NCBI GenBank assembly: GCA_963716125.1
Contig: OY970294.1
Coordinates: forward strand, 2,604,001 to 2,668,000
From: Acidiluteibacter sp963716125
GTDB lineage: Bacteria; Bacteroidota; Bacteroidia; Flavobacteriales_E; Vicingaceae
Direction: 5' to 3'
Length of the DNA stretch: 64,000 nucleotides
In this document: one piece after another, positions 1 through 8,076 of the stretch
How positions within the stretch are numbered: the first letter of the stretch is position 1
Layout: every line of letters starts with the position of its first letter
Translations under genes and position numbers: made by a program
Notes under the pieces: model-generated
Told to the model about the DNA's origin: nothing
Databases searched by the model: none
Seen by the model: only the letters and a program-made list of their open reading frames with translations

Positions 1-390
1 CCTAAACTGTCAAAATCATAACCATCGTAAACCGTTGCAACTTTTGCTGCATTCTCGCTTATATGGCTTATAGTTTGCTCATTTTGGCTGTTGTAGCGAT
101 GCTCGAAAATACCATCAATATAAACAATCACCTCATAGCTACCACCTGCGGTTCTGATGTATTTTTTTATTCTTTGTCCACTGCTGTCATATAAATAATG
201 CGCATATACTGTTGGTTCAGCATCATTTATTTGATTGGCATAACTTTTTAATTGGTCTTTATTATCCCACTGGTATTTTCGATTTTCATTGGCTGTAATT
301 CTGTTACCATTCCCATCATAAGTAAATGCAGTTGGCGTTTGACTTACAGTAATACCATTTAAGATATTGGCTGTGTAATTAAATAATCTT
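1..390 (-). pseudogene. RHS/YD-repeat protein remnant, part downstream of the IS
   Basis: Read on the minus strand, these bases are one open frame that runs off the window edge. It carries typical YD-repeat motifs: FTYDGNGNR, then YQWDNKDQLKSY, then YLYDSSGQRIKKYI. This is the repeat type that precedes the RHS-associated core of large secreted or cell-surface proteins. The frame continues the one at 1463-2059: removing the insertion sequence and one target-duplication copy joins GGNAFTRL directly to FNYTANILNG. The family is clear. The function of this member (toxin delivery shell, adhesin or wall-associated protein) cannot be told, because the C-terminus lies outside the window. Coding is disrupted by the IS and by a second lesion upstream, so I call it a pseudogene. 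Confidence 0.8.
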
Positions 391-1462
391 GGCTCTAGTT
401 TAATTCAGCTATTATTTGTATATTGTGTGTATGAAAACAGAAAAGCTTAAAGACCAAATACTCTCTCTGCCAATTAAACAACGTGAGCGTTTGTTGAAGG
501 AGATTGAAGATTCAACTAAAGAGATTAACCTGTCTGCGATTGTTTCACGTCAGCATGAGTTTAATAACAAACTCGGAGCCTGTCCTCATTGTTCTCATTC
601 TAAGTATGTTCGTTTTGGGATTGACAAAGGAGCACAGCGCTACAAATGCAAGTCTTGCCAAAGAAGTTTTACGGAGTATACAGGTACTTGGATGGCAGGG
701 CTGCAAAGAAAAGACAAGATTGTTGATTATCTTAAACTAATGGTTGAAGAAAAAAGTCTTGACAAAATTGTTTCGATTTTGGGTATTAATAAGAAAACAG
801 CCTTTGATTGGCGCCACAAGATATTGTCTTCAGTTGACGCAGATGACGGAGAGCCCTTCATTGGTATCACAGAAAGTGATGAGACCTTTTTCCTCAAATC
901 TGAAAAAGGGATGAAGGTTAAAAATCGAGAACCAAGGAAAAGAGGCGGTAAGTCAAGCAAAAGGGGTGTAAGCAATGATCAGGTTGCGGTCATCGTGACT
1001 CAAGACAGAAAGTCAATGCTAAATCTGAGTGTAGCTACACTTGGACGGATTAGAAAGATTGATATTAAAAATGCTATTGGCAATCGCATAAAAAAAGGGA
1101 GCACAATTTTGTGTAGTGATTCTCACCACAGTTATAAAGGCTTCGCTAAAGACACCAAAATTGAGTTTCATCCGGTAAATGTTTCCAGGGGAGAAAGAGT
1201 AAAAGGAGCGTTTCATGTACAGCATGTAAACTCAACGCACAATAAAATAAAGAAGTGGATTGGAAATACATTCTGGGGCGTGTCTACTAAATACCTGCAA
1301 CAATACCTAAATTGGCATATTATAAAAGAAAAAATAAAATCAAACAAGGATATTACCCTTGCTTTCGCAAAGCAGATAGTTGTTGCGGGAGCTCTGGAGC
1401 GCTTTGTTCAAATCCAACCAAACTATAAAACACTATTATCAACGCAGTGCTAAACTAGAGCC
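391..1462 (+). mobile_element. Intact IS1595-family insertion sequence
   Basis: The element is 1072 bp. Its ends are inverted repeats: the left end starts GGCTCTAGTTTA at 391 and the right end is the exact complement for 12 bp, ending at 1462. It is flanked by perfect 8-bp direct repeats, ATAATCTT, at 383-390 and 1463-1470, the duplication length known for IS1595-type transposons. It contains one transposase gene with no stop or frameshift. It lies inside an RHS gene in the opposite orientation. The perfect target duplication and intact ORF suggest a recent insertion. Confidence 0.95.
431..1453 (+). CDS. IS1595-family (ISXO2-like) transposase
   Basis: DDE-type transposase of about 340 residues. 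An N-terminal zinc ribbon shows two CxxC pairs (CPHC and CKSC, 19 residues apart), preceded by a short basic region. A helix-turn-helix-like stretch follows (SLDKIVSILGINKKTAFDWR). The ISXO2 catalytic domain begins at GITESDETFF (first Asp), continues through ILCSDSHHSYKGF (second Asp) and ends in the HNKIKKWIGNTFWGVSTKYL region typical of the family. A TTG lies 15 bases upstream in frame, but the ATG at 431 is the better start. The gene sits 40 bp inside the left terminal repeat, and its stop lies 9 bp before the right end of the element. Confidence 0.95.
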   Translation: MKTEKLKDQILSLPIKQRERLLKEIEDSTKEINLSAIVSRQHEFNNKLGACPHCSHSKYVRFGIDKGAQRYKCKSCQRSFTEYTGTWMAGLQRKDKIVDYLKLMVEEKSLDKIVSILGINKKTAFDWRHKILSSVDADDGEPFIGITESDETFFLKSEKGMKVKNREPRKRGGKSSKRGVSNDQVAVIVTQDRKSMLNLSVATLGRIRKIDIKNAIGNRIKKGSTILCSDSHHSYKGFAKDTKIEFHPVNVSRGERVKGAFHVQHVNSTHNKIKKWIGNTFWGVSTKYLQQYLNWHIIKEKIKSNKDITLAFAKQIVVAGALERFVQIQPNYKTLLSTQC

Positions 1463-1661
1463 ATAATCTTGTAAAAGCATTGCCTCCTGTTTGTTGCATA
1501 TTTAGCACGTTACCTACTTTATCATAAGTATAGCTTCGATTATAAGCTCGTACATTAGAAGCATTGGGTGCGCCTACTTTGGGGGCATCTTGCCATCTGT
1601 AGCTTTCTGCATTAGTTTGGCTTTCTCTACCTGAAGCAGTTTTTAATCTATTAATAGCATC

Positions 1662-1706
1662 CCTTCGACTTCGTTTTTCGCAAAATTGCGAAAAACTTCG
1701 CTCTGG
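1662..1706. repeat. 45-bp palindromic element inserted in frame in the RHS gene
   Basis: Removing these 45 bases restores a smooth YD-repeat sequence (QYTVVY followed by DAINRLKTA). The insert encodes 15 unrelated residues, PERSFSQFCEKRSRR, with no stop. Its core at 1673-1696 is a perfect hairpin with 10-bp arms (GTTTTTCGCA and its complement) and an AAAT loop. The flanks (CCTTCGACTTCG and CTTCGCTCTGG) resemble the TTCGACT-CGCTC motif seen in other intergenic repeats of this window. Confidence 0.75.
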
Positions 1707-2000
1707 GTAAACTACAGTGTATTGGTTATCCAATTTATTTGCACCTAATGCACTACCGCTAATACCGCAGTCTGGTGTTCGGTTCTTTTTCTTTAGAATG
1801 TTTCCGTTTAAATCGTATTCATACCCCAAATCTTGTCGGTTGGTGCCGTTGCTAAATGCATAAGTACGCATGCTTGTATTTTCAGAATAGGTATATTTTT
1901 CGGTTTTCATTCGTAACAATCGAAAGTTTATAGGATTGTAAGTATAGCGGTTCATCACTCCATTTCCAAAGCTAATCAATATTCGCTGTCCTTTGGCGTC

Positions 2001-2020
2001 CCTTCGACTATCTCAGGACA
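2001..2020. repeat. Short TTCGACT-type repeat inserted in the RHS gene
   Basis: About 20 bp starting CCTTCGACTATCTCAGGACA interrupts the YD frame between ELAYT and DAKGQRI and shifts it. The same CTTCGACT...CTCA..A motif recurs at 1662-1706 and in the repeats at 15.7 kb. Its exact borders are uncertain by a few bases. Confidence 0.55.
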
Positions 2021-2068
2021 AGTATAGGCTAATTCTTTTAATTTTCTCCATCCATTCATTATTATCAC

Positions 2069-2100
2069 AAAAAAAACCTCTTCATTTTACAATGAAGAGG
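2069..2100 (-). terminator. Rho-independent terminator of the 2.1-2.9 kb barrel gene
   Basis: On the minus strand a 10-bp perfect stem (arms 2077-2086 and 2091-2100, CCTCTTCATT and complement, 4-base loop) is followed by eight U residues. It lies 23 bp after the stop codon of the outer-membrane protein gene. Confidence 0.9.
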
Positions 2101-2123
2101 CTCTGGATATTTTCTAAAAGAAA

Positions 2124-2867
2124 TTAAAAATAATAGGAGATCAATATCCTTGCATTGCCTTCAACTGAAAAATCATTTTGGTTGCTTTGTGATTTTCCTT
2201 TGATAATGGTCGTGGAATTTGAACCATTTATAGGATCTATTTGAGTGATTTCACTAAAATTACCACCATTTTTAATAAAACTATAACCTACCGAATATTC
2301 AGCTCCTAAGGCAAAGTTTTTTGCTAAAAAATAATTAAAACCAGCTGTTCCAAATATTCCGAAAGCAAAACCACCATCTCTTTTATATTCAACAGTGGTT
2401 TTTTCAGTACCATTCGGTTGAATGAGTCGCTCTTCTTCTGATATTTTAGTTTTACCAATAAATCCTAAACCTAAAGAAGCTCCTAAATAAGGATCTAATC
2501 TTTTGCTAGTATTAAAATGCTTTTCAACACCTCCTGCCAAATACAAAGAGAAGTTTGAAAAAGTACTATCTCTTTCAAAATAATTACTTGCAATACTGTC
2601 GGCTCTTTTGGTAGTATTGGATAAAAATTTAGGTCCTATATCAAACCTCAAAGCTAAATCGTTTGTTTTATAATATTTTACACTCAAAAGCGAACTTTGT
2701 ATGGGCGATTTAAGGGTAGAAAATTGTATTTGATCTATCAAACCATCTACATTGATTAGAAATCCCCAATCACCTGTTGTTGGCTTCAATCTTTCTTCTG
2801 ATTTTTGTGCTTTTGCTACACCACCTATCATGGTGATAAATGCAATAAATAATAGTTTCTTTTTCAT
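2124..2867 (-). CDS. Outer-membrane beta-barrel protein
   Basis: Protein of 247 residues starting MKKKLLFIAFITMIGGVAKA, a clear signal peptide ending at AQ. The ATG at 2867 is preferred over an upstream in-frame start that would add six residues before the signal peptide. The mature part is a series of alternating amphipathic strands rich in Gly, Phe and Tyr, such as LDPYLGASLGLGFIGKT, GGFAFGIFGTAGFNYFLAKN and NFALGAEYSVGYSF, and ends in ILISYYF. An aromatic last residue is the usual C-terminal signature of an outer-membrane barrel. It matches the general small barrel group (about eight strands). It stands alone, with its own terminator. No substrate can be assigned. Confidence 0.8.
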   Translation of the reverse strand: MKKKLLFIAFITMIGGVAKAQKSEERLKPTTGDWGFLINVDGLIDQIQFSTLKSPIQSSLLSVKYYKTNDLALRFDIGPKFLSNTTKRADSIASNYFERDSTFSNFSLYLAGGVEKHFNTSKRLDPYLGASLGLGFIGKTKISEEERLIQPNGTEKTTVEYKRDGGFAFGIFGTAGFNYFLAKNFALGAEYSVGYSFIKNGGNFSEITQIDPINGSNSTTIIKGKSQSNQNDFSVEGNARILISYYF

Positions 2868-2917
2868 AAATTTTAGATTAATCATCCTTTAAACCTTATT
2901 TTTTATTTTTTATTGTA

Positions 2918-3565
2918 TTAATTATTAAAAGATTTGTCTTGCAATAAAGGTACAAATTTAAAATCTCCATATTCTTCGATTTCATAATCGTCCTCATCTA
3001 ACTTAATCAATCTTTTCATTACTTGAGATTCACCTTCACCCACAGGAATGACCATAATTCCTCCAACTTTCAACTGTTTTTTCAAATCTTCAGGTATATA
3101 AGGTGCTCCTGCAGTTATAATTATTTTATCAAAAGGTGCAAATGCCGATTTACCTAGATAACCATCACCAAAAAATAATTTGGCACCATAACCTAATTTG
3201 TCCAATGTGGCCTTTGCTTTCTCATACAACACTTTGTGTCTTTCTATAGAAAATACTTTCGCTTTCATTTCTAGCAAAACACACGTTTGATAAGCCGATC
3301 CAGTACCAATCTCCAGTACTTTATCTCCTTTTTTTAGTTCCAATAATTGTGTTTGAAAAGCAACGGTAAAGGGTTGTGAAATGGTTTGCCCGGCACTAAT
3401 CGGAAAAGCTTTATCTTGATAAGCAAAGTTGACAAATGCATTGTCCATAAATAAATGACGTGGAATATTATTCATGGCCTCCAAGACTGCAGAATCATTT
3501 ATTCCCTTCTCTTTCAGTACTTCAATTAGTTTTTTTCGTAATCCTTTGTGTCGATAAGTATCCAT
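2918..3565 (-). CDS. pcm: Protein-L-isoaspartate O-methyltransferase
   Basis: Repairs damaged proteins by methylating L-isoaspartyl residues with S-adenosylmethionine, in the cytoplasm. The protein has 215 residues, normal for the family. The family signature GQTISQP is at residues 59-65 and the SAM-binding motif VLEIGTGS at 83-90. The acidic residue of the next strand is in VFSIERH, and the late motif is GGIMVIPVG. The ATG start is the only sensible one. The gene is divergent from the oxidoreductase operon, and the 169-bp gap between them contains an inverted repeat. Nothing is missing compared with active enzymes. Confidence 0.93.
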   Translation of the reverse strand: MDTYRHKGLRKKLIEVLKEKGINDSAVLEAMNNIPRHLFMDNAFVNFAYQDKAFPISAGQTISQPFTVAFQTQLLELKKGDKVLEIGTGSAYQTCVLLEMKAKVFSIERHKVLYEKAKATLDKLGYGAKLFFGDGYLGKSAFAPFDKIIITAGAPYIPEDLKKQLKVGGIMVIPVGEGESQVMKRLIKLDEDDYEIEEYGDFKFVPLLQDKSFNN

Positions 3566-3596
3566 TAAAAAGTTGTGAAAGTGAGATTAAAATCAA

Positions 3597-3697
3597 TTGC
3601 CAAATTAATGAAACTTATTGCTGCTAAACTAATGTAGGTGGTGCTATATTATTAAACATTCATTGTTGAAAAACGGATGAGCTTCATTAATTGGCAA
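3597..3697. repeat. Inverted repeat between two divergent genes
   Basis: TTGCCAAATTAATGAA at 3597-3612 and TTCATTAATTGGCAA at 3683-3697 are complementary apart from one extra A. They are 70 bp apart, between pcm and the oxidoreductase gene, and the right arm ends 13 bp before a -7 box at 3711. They could be operator half-sites or a remnant of a small element. The evidence is sequence symmetry only. Confidence 0.5.
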
Positions 3698-3710
3698 GCT
3701 AATTAAAAAC

Positions 3711-3718
3711 TAATTTTG
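3711..3718 (+). promoter_or_regulatory. Bacteroidota-type -7 box (TAATTTTG)
   Basis: Matches the Bacteroidota -7 consensus TAnnTTTG and lies 16 bp before the ATG of the oxidoreductase gene. A TTGG 17 bp upstream (3691) is a possible -33 element. Likely the promoter of the 3735-7083 operon. Confidence 0.5.
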
Positions 3719-3734
3719 TTTAAAATATAAACTT

Positions 3735-4724
3735 ATGTTGAAAATTGGAGTATTAGGATCGGGTCATTTAGGAAAAATCCACATTAGATTGCTTAAAGAA
3801 ATTGAAGCTTTTGATCTCGTTGGTTTTTACGATATGGATAAAGAAGTCTCACAAAAAGTAGCTGATGAGTTTGATATTCCTTATTTCGACAATTTGGATG
3901 ATTTAATAGATGCTGTGGACGCTGTTGACATCGTTACTCCTACCCTTTCTCATTATGATTGTGCAGTGAAAGCATTAAAAAAATCTAAACATCTGTTTAT
4001 AGAAAAACCCATAACTTCTACTGTTGAAGAAGCAAAAGAATTAATTGGTTTGGCTGAAGAAGCAAGAGTTCAAGTTCAAGTAGGTCATGTAGAACGTTTT
4101 AATCCCGCTTTTATAGCAGCTCAGCCTTATGTAAATCAACCTATGTTTATTGAATGTCATCGTTTGGCGCAATTTAATCCTAGAGGAACTGACGTTTCTG
4201 TGGTTTTAGATTTAATGATTCATGATATCGATATTATCCTGAGTTTGGTAAAAAGTAATATTAAAAAAATTAGTGCTTCAGGTGTGGCAGTTGTAAGTGA
4301 TACTCCTGATATAACTAATACTCGTATTGAATTTGACAATGGTTGTGTAGCCAACCTAACTGCCAGTAGAATTTCTTTAAAAAACATGCGAAAAACCAGA
4401 GTTTTTCAAAAAGACGCGTACATTTCAATTGATTTCTTTGAAAAAGAAGCTGAAATTGTGCGCTTGAGTAATGTAGAGGGAGAAGCTGACCCGCTTGCTG
4501 TTACTATAGATTTAGGTGAAAATAAAGGTGTAAAACAAATTTATTTTGAGAAACCAAAAGTTGAAGCCAACAATGCTATTAAAGATGAATTAATTGCATT
4601 TGCTCACGCCATCAATACAAACACCACTCCTCCAGTGGGTATTCACGACGGCTACAATGCATTGGATGTGGCACATAAAATAATTGAAAAGCTAAGAATG
4701 ACCAATCAAGCGATGCCTATTTAA
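3735..4724 (+). CDS. Gfo/Idh/MocA-family oxidoreductase
   Basis: NAD(P)-dependent sugar or cyclitol dehydrogenase of 329 residues. The N-terminal Rossmann fold shows GVLGSGHLGKIH (residues 5-16) with an acidic residue after the second strand (FYDMD). The family Lys is in IEKPI (89-93). The C-terminal half has VGHVERFNPA and the MIHDIDIILSL segment, where His163/Asp164 correspond to the catalytic region. It is followed by a lipoprotein and a sugar-phosphate transferase on the same strand. By that context it may serve cell-surface polysaccharide or sugar-nucleotide metabolism, which is inference; the substrate cannot be read from sequence. Confidence 0.85.
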   Translation: MLKIGVLGSGHLGKIHIRLLKEIEAFDLVGFYDMDKEVSQKVADEFDIPYFDNLDDLIDAVDAVDIVTPTLSHYDCAVKALKKSKHLFIEKPITSTVEEAKELIGLAEEARVQVQVGHVERFNPAFIAAQPYVNQPMFIECHRLAQFNPRGTDVSVVLDLMIHDIDIILSLVKSNIKKISASGVAVVSDTPDITNTRIEFDNGCVANLTASRISLKNMRKTRVFQKDAYISIDFFEKEAEIVRLSNVEGEADPLAVTIDLGENKGVKQIYFEKPKVEANNAIKDELIAFAHAINTNTTPPVGIHDGYNALDVAHKIIEKLRMTNQAMPI

Positions 4725-4827
4725 CTACATTATTGGTTGAGTTTCTTTTTACACAATATTTAATTTCTTATTGCGTTATAAAAAGTTACTTTTGCCCACT
4801 TTATTTAAAAGCCAACCAAGCTTAAAA

Positions 4828-5670
4828 ATGTCAAAATTTAATATCTTAATTTTCTGTTGTTTACTTTTATTTGGCGCTTGTAAAGATCAAAAAGCTGATA
4901 TCCCTACCTATATTAAAATTGATGATATCAGTTTGAATATAACCTCCATAGACCAAGGCACATCTGGCGATGCCATTACTGATGCTTATGTGTATATCAA
5001 CGATAACTTGATAGGTATTTATGAATTGCCAGCCGAATTTCCACTCTTACAAGAAGGAAAGGTTAAAGTAAGCGTGAGAGCAGGTATAAAACAAAACGGC
5101 ATTTCTAATTCGCGATTGGTTTATCCTTTTTATACTGTTTTTGATCAAAATGTAAATTTGATCCCAGGTCAAACTATTACGCTTAATCCTGTGGTAGAAT
5201 ATAAATCTAATACCATATTTTCCACTTTTTCTGAAGATTTTGAAACAGGAATTAATTTTGTTGTCAATACCAATTCAGATACTATATTTTCTAGAATCAA
5301 CGACCCAGATACGGCATTTGAAGGATACTGTGGAGCTGTTTTTCTGAAAGGTCTCAATAATGCTTTTGAAGCATACACGCCAACACTCCCTAACTTAACA
5401 GTGCCTTTTATTACTCCAGTATATTTAGAACTCAATTTTAAAGGAAATATTTTAATTAATGTTGGAACATACTATAACAATAAGTTAGATAAAATACCCT
5501 ATGTTGTTTTACCTGTTAAAAATGATTGGACCAAAATTTACATCAATATAGGAGAATTAATGCAAATATATCGTTCTTCTAATGAGTTTAATATCTTTTT
5601 TGGCTTTGGAAACGGAAAGAATGATAAGGCACAGTTTTATATCGATAATGTGAAATTAATCCATTTTTGA
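4828..5670 (+). CDS. Lipoprotein of unknown function
   Basis: Protein of 280 residues beginning MSKFNILIFCCLLLFGAC, a lipoprotein signal peptide with lipobox FGAC, so it is tethered to a membrane. The ATG at 4828 is chosen because the in-frame TTG at 4771 would place 19 extra residues before the signal. The mature part starts with a short domain (YVYINDNLIGIYELPAEFPL, then VKVSVRAGIKQNG) and ends in a beta-sandwich-like region (VYLELNFKGNILINVG, FYIDNVKLIHF) of the kind found in carbohydrate-binding lectin folds. Its stop codon overlaps the next start (TGATG), so it is translationally coupled to the sugar transferase. A role at the surface is inferred. Confidence 0.75.
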   Translation: MSKFNILIFCCLLLFGACKDQKADIPTYIKIDDISLNITSIDQGTSGDAITDAYVYINDNLIGIYELPAEFPLLQEGKVKVSVRAGIKQNGISNSRLVYPFYTVFDQNVNLIPGQTITLNPVVEYKSNTIFSTFSEDFETGINFVVNTNSDTIFSRINDPDTAFEGYCGAVFLKGLNNAFEAYTPTLPNLTVPFITPVYLELNFKGNILINVGTYYNNKLDKIPYVVLPVKNDWTKIYINIGELMQIYRSSNEFNIFFGFGNGKNDKAQFYIDNVKLIHF

Positions 5671-7083
5671 TGCATAAAAAACGACAACTTTTAATCTACT
5701 TATTTTTTGATTTTATAGCTGCCTTAATTGCTTGGGGCCTGTTTTTTAGATTTAGAAAAATATATCTAGAACCAATTAAATACGGTCAACAAGCATTTCA
5801 TTACGATACCAATTTCTTCTTAGGCTTATTAATTATTCCTACCTTTTGGATTCTTTTGTACGCTGCTACAGGTTACTATCATGATATTTTTAGAAAGGCA
5901 CGATTAAAAGATGTGATGCAAACTATTTTGATCTCAATGATTGGTTGCACTTTGCTATTTTTCATTTTTATACTTGACGATCAAATAAATACATATAAAG
6001 ATTATTATTTGTCTCTTTTGTATATTTTTGGATTACATACTTTTCTTACGGCTCTTTTTAGAACAATTATTACCACGGATATCGTTCACAAAATCCAAAA
6101 TAGAGTTTATGGCTTTAAAACGATCATTATAGGGGCCAACCAAAAAGCCATTCATCTTTTTGAGGAAATGGAAGGCAATAAAAAATCTTATGGTAATCAA
6201 TTTATTGGTTTTATTCGAGTTAAAAAGAATGAAAAATACTTGTTGGAGAAACACTTGCCCTTTTTAGGTAATTCTGAGAATTTACGTCATATAATTAAAG
6301 AACATCAAATTGAAGAAGCCATTATTGCAATTGAATCTTCTGAACACCAAGGATTAGAAAAAATAATTAGTGAATTAGAAGGTCAAAATGTTTTGGTTAA
6401 AGTAATTCCTGATATGTATGATATTCTATCAGGTTCAGTAAAAATGACTTCTATTTTTGGAGCTCCATTAATTATTATTAACAGAGAAATAATGCCTCCA
6501 TGGCAGCAAACAATCAAAAGATTAATTGATATTTTGTTTTCATTATTTGTCTTAATTATCTTTTCGTCCGCTTTATTTGATTATTATTTTCATTGTTAAG
6601 TTTACTTCTAAAGGCCCTGCTTTTTTCAAACAAGAAAGAATTGGTATTCACGGAAAACCATTTAATATTATCAAGTTTAGGTCTATGTATACAGATGCAG
6701 AAAAAGATGGACCTGCCTTATCAAGCACCAATGACCCTCGAATAACCAAATTTGGAGTTTTTATGCGAAAAACGAGATTGGATGAAATTCCTCAGTTTTT
6801 CAATGTGTTGATAGGTGATATGAGTTTGGTTGGTCCTCGCCCTGAGCGTCAATACTTTATTGATAAAATAGTAGAGAAGGCATCGCATTATAATCATTTA
6901 TTAAAAGTTCGTCCTGGTATCACATCTTGGGGGCAAGTAAAATACGGATATGCAGAAAATGTAGATCAAATGGTAGAACGTTTGAAATACGATATCATCT
7001 ATATTGAAAATATGTCTTTATTAGTTGATTTTAAAATCCTAATATATACCATATTAATAGTTCTAAAAGGAAGTGGGAAATAA
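5670..7083 (+). CDS. Polyprenyl-phosphate sugar phosphotransferase, frameshifted
   Basis: Initiating sugar transferase for surface polysaccharide (WbaP/WcaJ type). It moves a sugar phosphate from a nucleotide sugar to undecaprenyl phosphate at the inner membrane. The first frame (5670-6599) has four hydrophobic segments and a nucleotide-binding-like region (GFKTIIIGANQKAIHLFEEM). The catalytic domain continues in the next frame to 7083, with FKQERIGIHGKPFNIIKFRS, TRLDEIPQFFNVL, GDMSLVGPRPE and VRPGITSWGQV. One surplus T near 6567 causes the switch: dropping it gives LIIFSPLYLIII, the normal family sequence. This is either a natural mutation or a base error; otherwise both halves look intact. 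The ATG at 5670 overlaps the lipoprotein stop codon. Confidence 0.85.
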
Positions 7084-7097
7084 GCAACAAAAGATTT

Positions 7098-7126
7098 TTG
7101 ATTGCAAACTGACATCCTTAATTTTG
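7098..7126 (+). promoter_or_regulatory. Bacteroidota-type promoter of the dehydrogenase gene
   Basis: TTG at 7098-7100 and TAATTTTG at 7119-7126, with an 18-bp spacer. This fits the Bacteroidota -33/-7 consensus (TTG-N18-20-TAnnTTTG). The -7 box ends 14 bp before the ATG at 7141. Confidence 0.6.
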
Positions 7127-7140
7127 ACAAAAAATATTTC

Positions 7141-8031
7141 ATGAAAAAAGTAGCAGTAATTGGAGCAGGAACAATGGGCAATGGAATTGCGCATACTTTT
7201 GCTCAAAGTGGATACGAAGTAGCTCTTATCGATTTATCTTCAAGTAGTTTAGAAAAAGGAATGGCAACTATCACCAAAAACTTGGATAGAATGGTTGCTA
7301 AAGAAAAAATAAGTGAAGCTGATAAAAATGCGACTCTTAAAAATATTAGCACCTATACTAAAATAGAAGAAGGCATTAAAGGAGTTGATTTAGTAGTAGA
7401 AGCAGCAACTGAAAATGTTGACATTAAACTTCAAATATTTAAGAATTTAAGTGAAATAACAGAAGATCATGTTATTTTAGCTTCCAATACTTCTTCTATT
7501 TCTATTACCAAAATAGGTGCAGCTACCAACAGGGCTGACAAGGTAATAGGAATGCACTTTATGAATCCTGTGCCTATTATGAAATTGGTAGAGATTATTA
7601 GAGGTTATGCTACTTCCGACAAAGTAACGCAAACGATAATGGATTTATCTAAAAAATTAGGTAAAAGCCCTGTTGAAGTAAATGATTACCCTGGTTTTGT
7701 AGCCAATAGAATATTAATGCCGATGATCAATGAAGCCATCATTACATTGCATGAAGATGTTGCCGGAGTTGAAGAAATTGATACTGTAATGAAATTGGGC
7801 ATGGCTCATCCAATGGGACCTTTGCAATTAGCTGATTTTATTGGTTTAGATGTATGTCTTTCTATTTTAGAAGTATTGTACAAAGGCTTTGGAAATCCAA
7901 AATATGCTCCTTCTCCTCTATTAGTAAATATGGTAATGGCAGGTAAAAAAGGTGCAAAGAGTGGCGAAGGATTTTATAAATATACAGCAGGTTCTAAAGA
8001 TTTAGTTGTAGCCGATACTTTTAAAAAGTAA
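7141..8031 (+). CDS. 3-hydroxybutyryl-CoA dehydrogenase
   Basis: NAD(P)-dependent 3-hydroxyacyl-CoA dehydrogenase of 296 residues, oxidising or reducing the 3-hydroxy group of short acyl-CoAs in the cytoplasm. It shows the dinucleotide motif VIGAGTMGNGIA (6-17) and the active-site region SNTSSISIT (116-124). GMHFMNPVPIMKLVEII follows, giving His139, Asn142 and Glu151 of the catalytic set, then the C-terminal dimerisation domain with RILMPMINEAI and GLDVCLSILEVL. The ATG at 7141 gives the standard MKKVAVIGAG start; an upstream in-frame extension is not conserved-looking. No partner beta-oxidation genes are in the window, so the physiological direction is open. Confidence 0.92.
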   Translation: MKKVAVIGAGTMGNGIAHTFAQSGYEVALIDLSSSSLEKGMATITKNLDRMVAKEKISEADKNATLKNISTYTKIEEGIKGVDLVVEAATENVDIKLQIFKNLSEITEDHVILASNTSSISITKIGAATNRADKVIGMHFMNPVPIMKLVEIIRGYATSDKVTQTIMDLSKKLGKSPVEVNDYPGFVANRILMPMINEAIITLHEDVAGVEEIDTVMKLGMAHPMGPLQLADFIGLDVCLSILEVLYKGFGNPKYAPSPLLVNMVMAGKKGAKSGEGFYKYTAGSKDLVVADTFKK

Positions 8032-8076
8032 AAGCTCAAAATAATAGTTTTCTCATAAATTTAATACTTCCAAAAA

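Larger units (their letters stand above)
1463..2059 (-). pseudogene. RHS/YD-repeat protein remnant, part upstream of the IS
   Basis: This is the upstream half of the interrupted RHS gene. The minus-strand frame shows YD motifs: DAKGQRILISFGNGVMNRYT, LGYEYDLNGNILKKK, RSYTYDKVGNVLNMQQ. The fragment also seems truncated at its own 5' end: only about 25 residues (from NGWRKLKELAYT) lie before the terminator of the next gene, with no signal peptide or normal N-terminus. Two short repeat insertions lie inside it. One at 1662-1706 is 45 bp long and keeps the frame. The other, near 2001-2020, shifts the frame between ELAYT and DAKGQRI. Three lesions (5' truncation, frameshift, IS) make this a decaying gene. 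Confidence 0.8.

Noticed and set aside
1..2059. Active RHS toxin system with immunity gene
   Set aside because: The gene is broken in three ways and neither the toxin end nor an immunity gene lies in the window.
4771..4827. Upstream TTG start for the lipoprotein
   Set aside because: It would bury the lipoprotein signal peptide 19 residues inside the protein.
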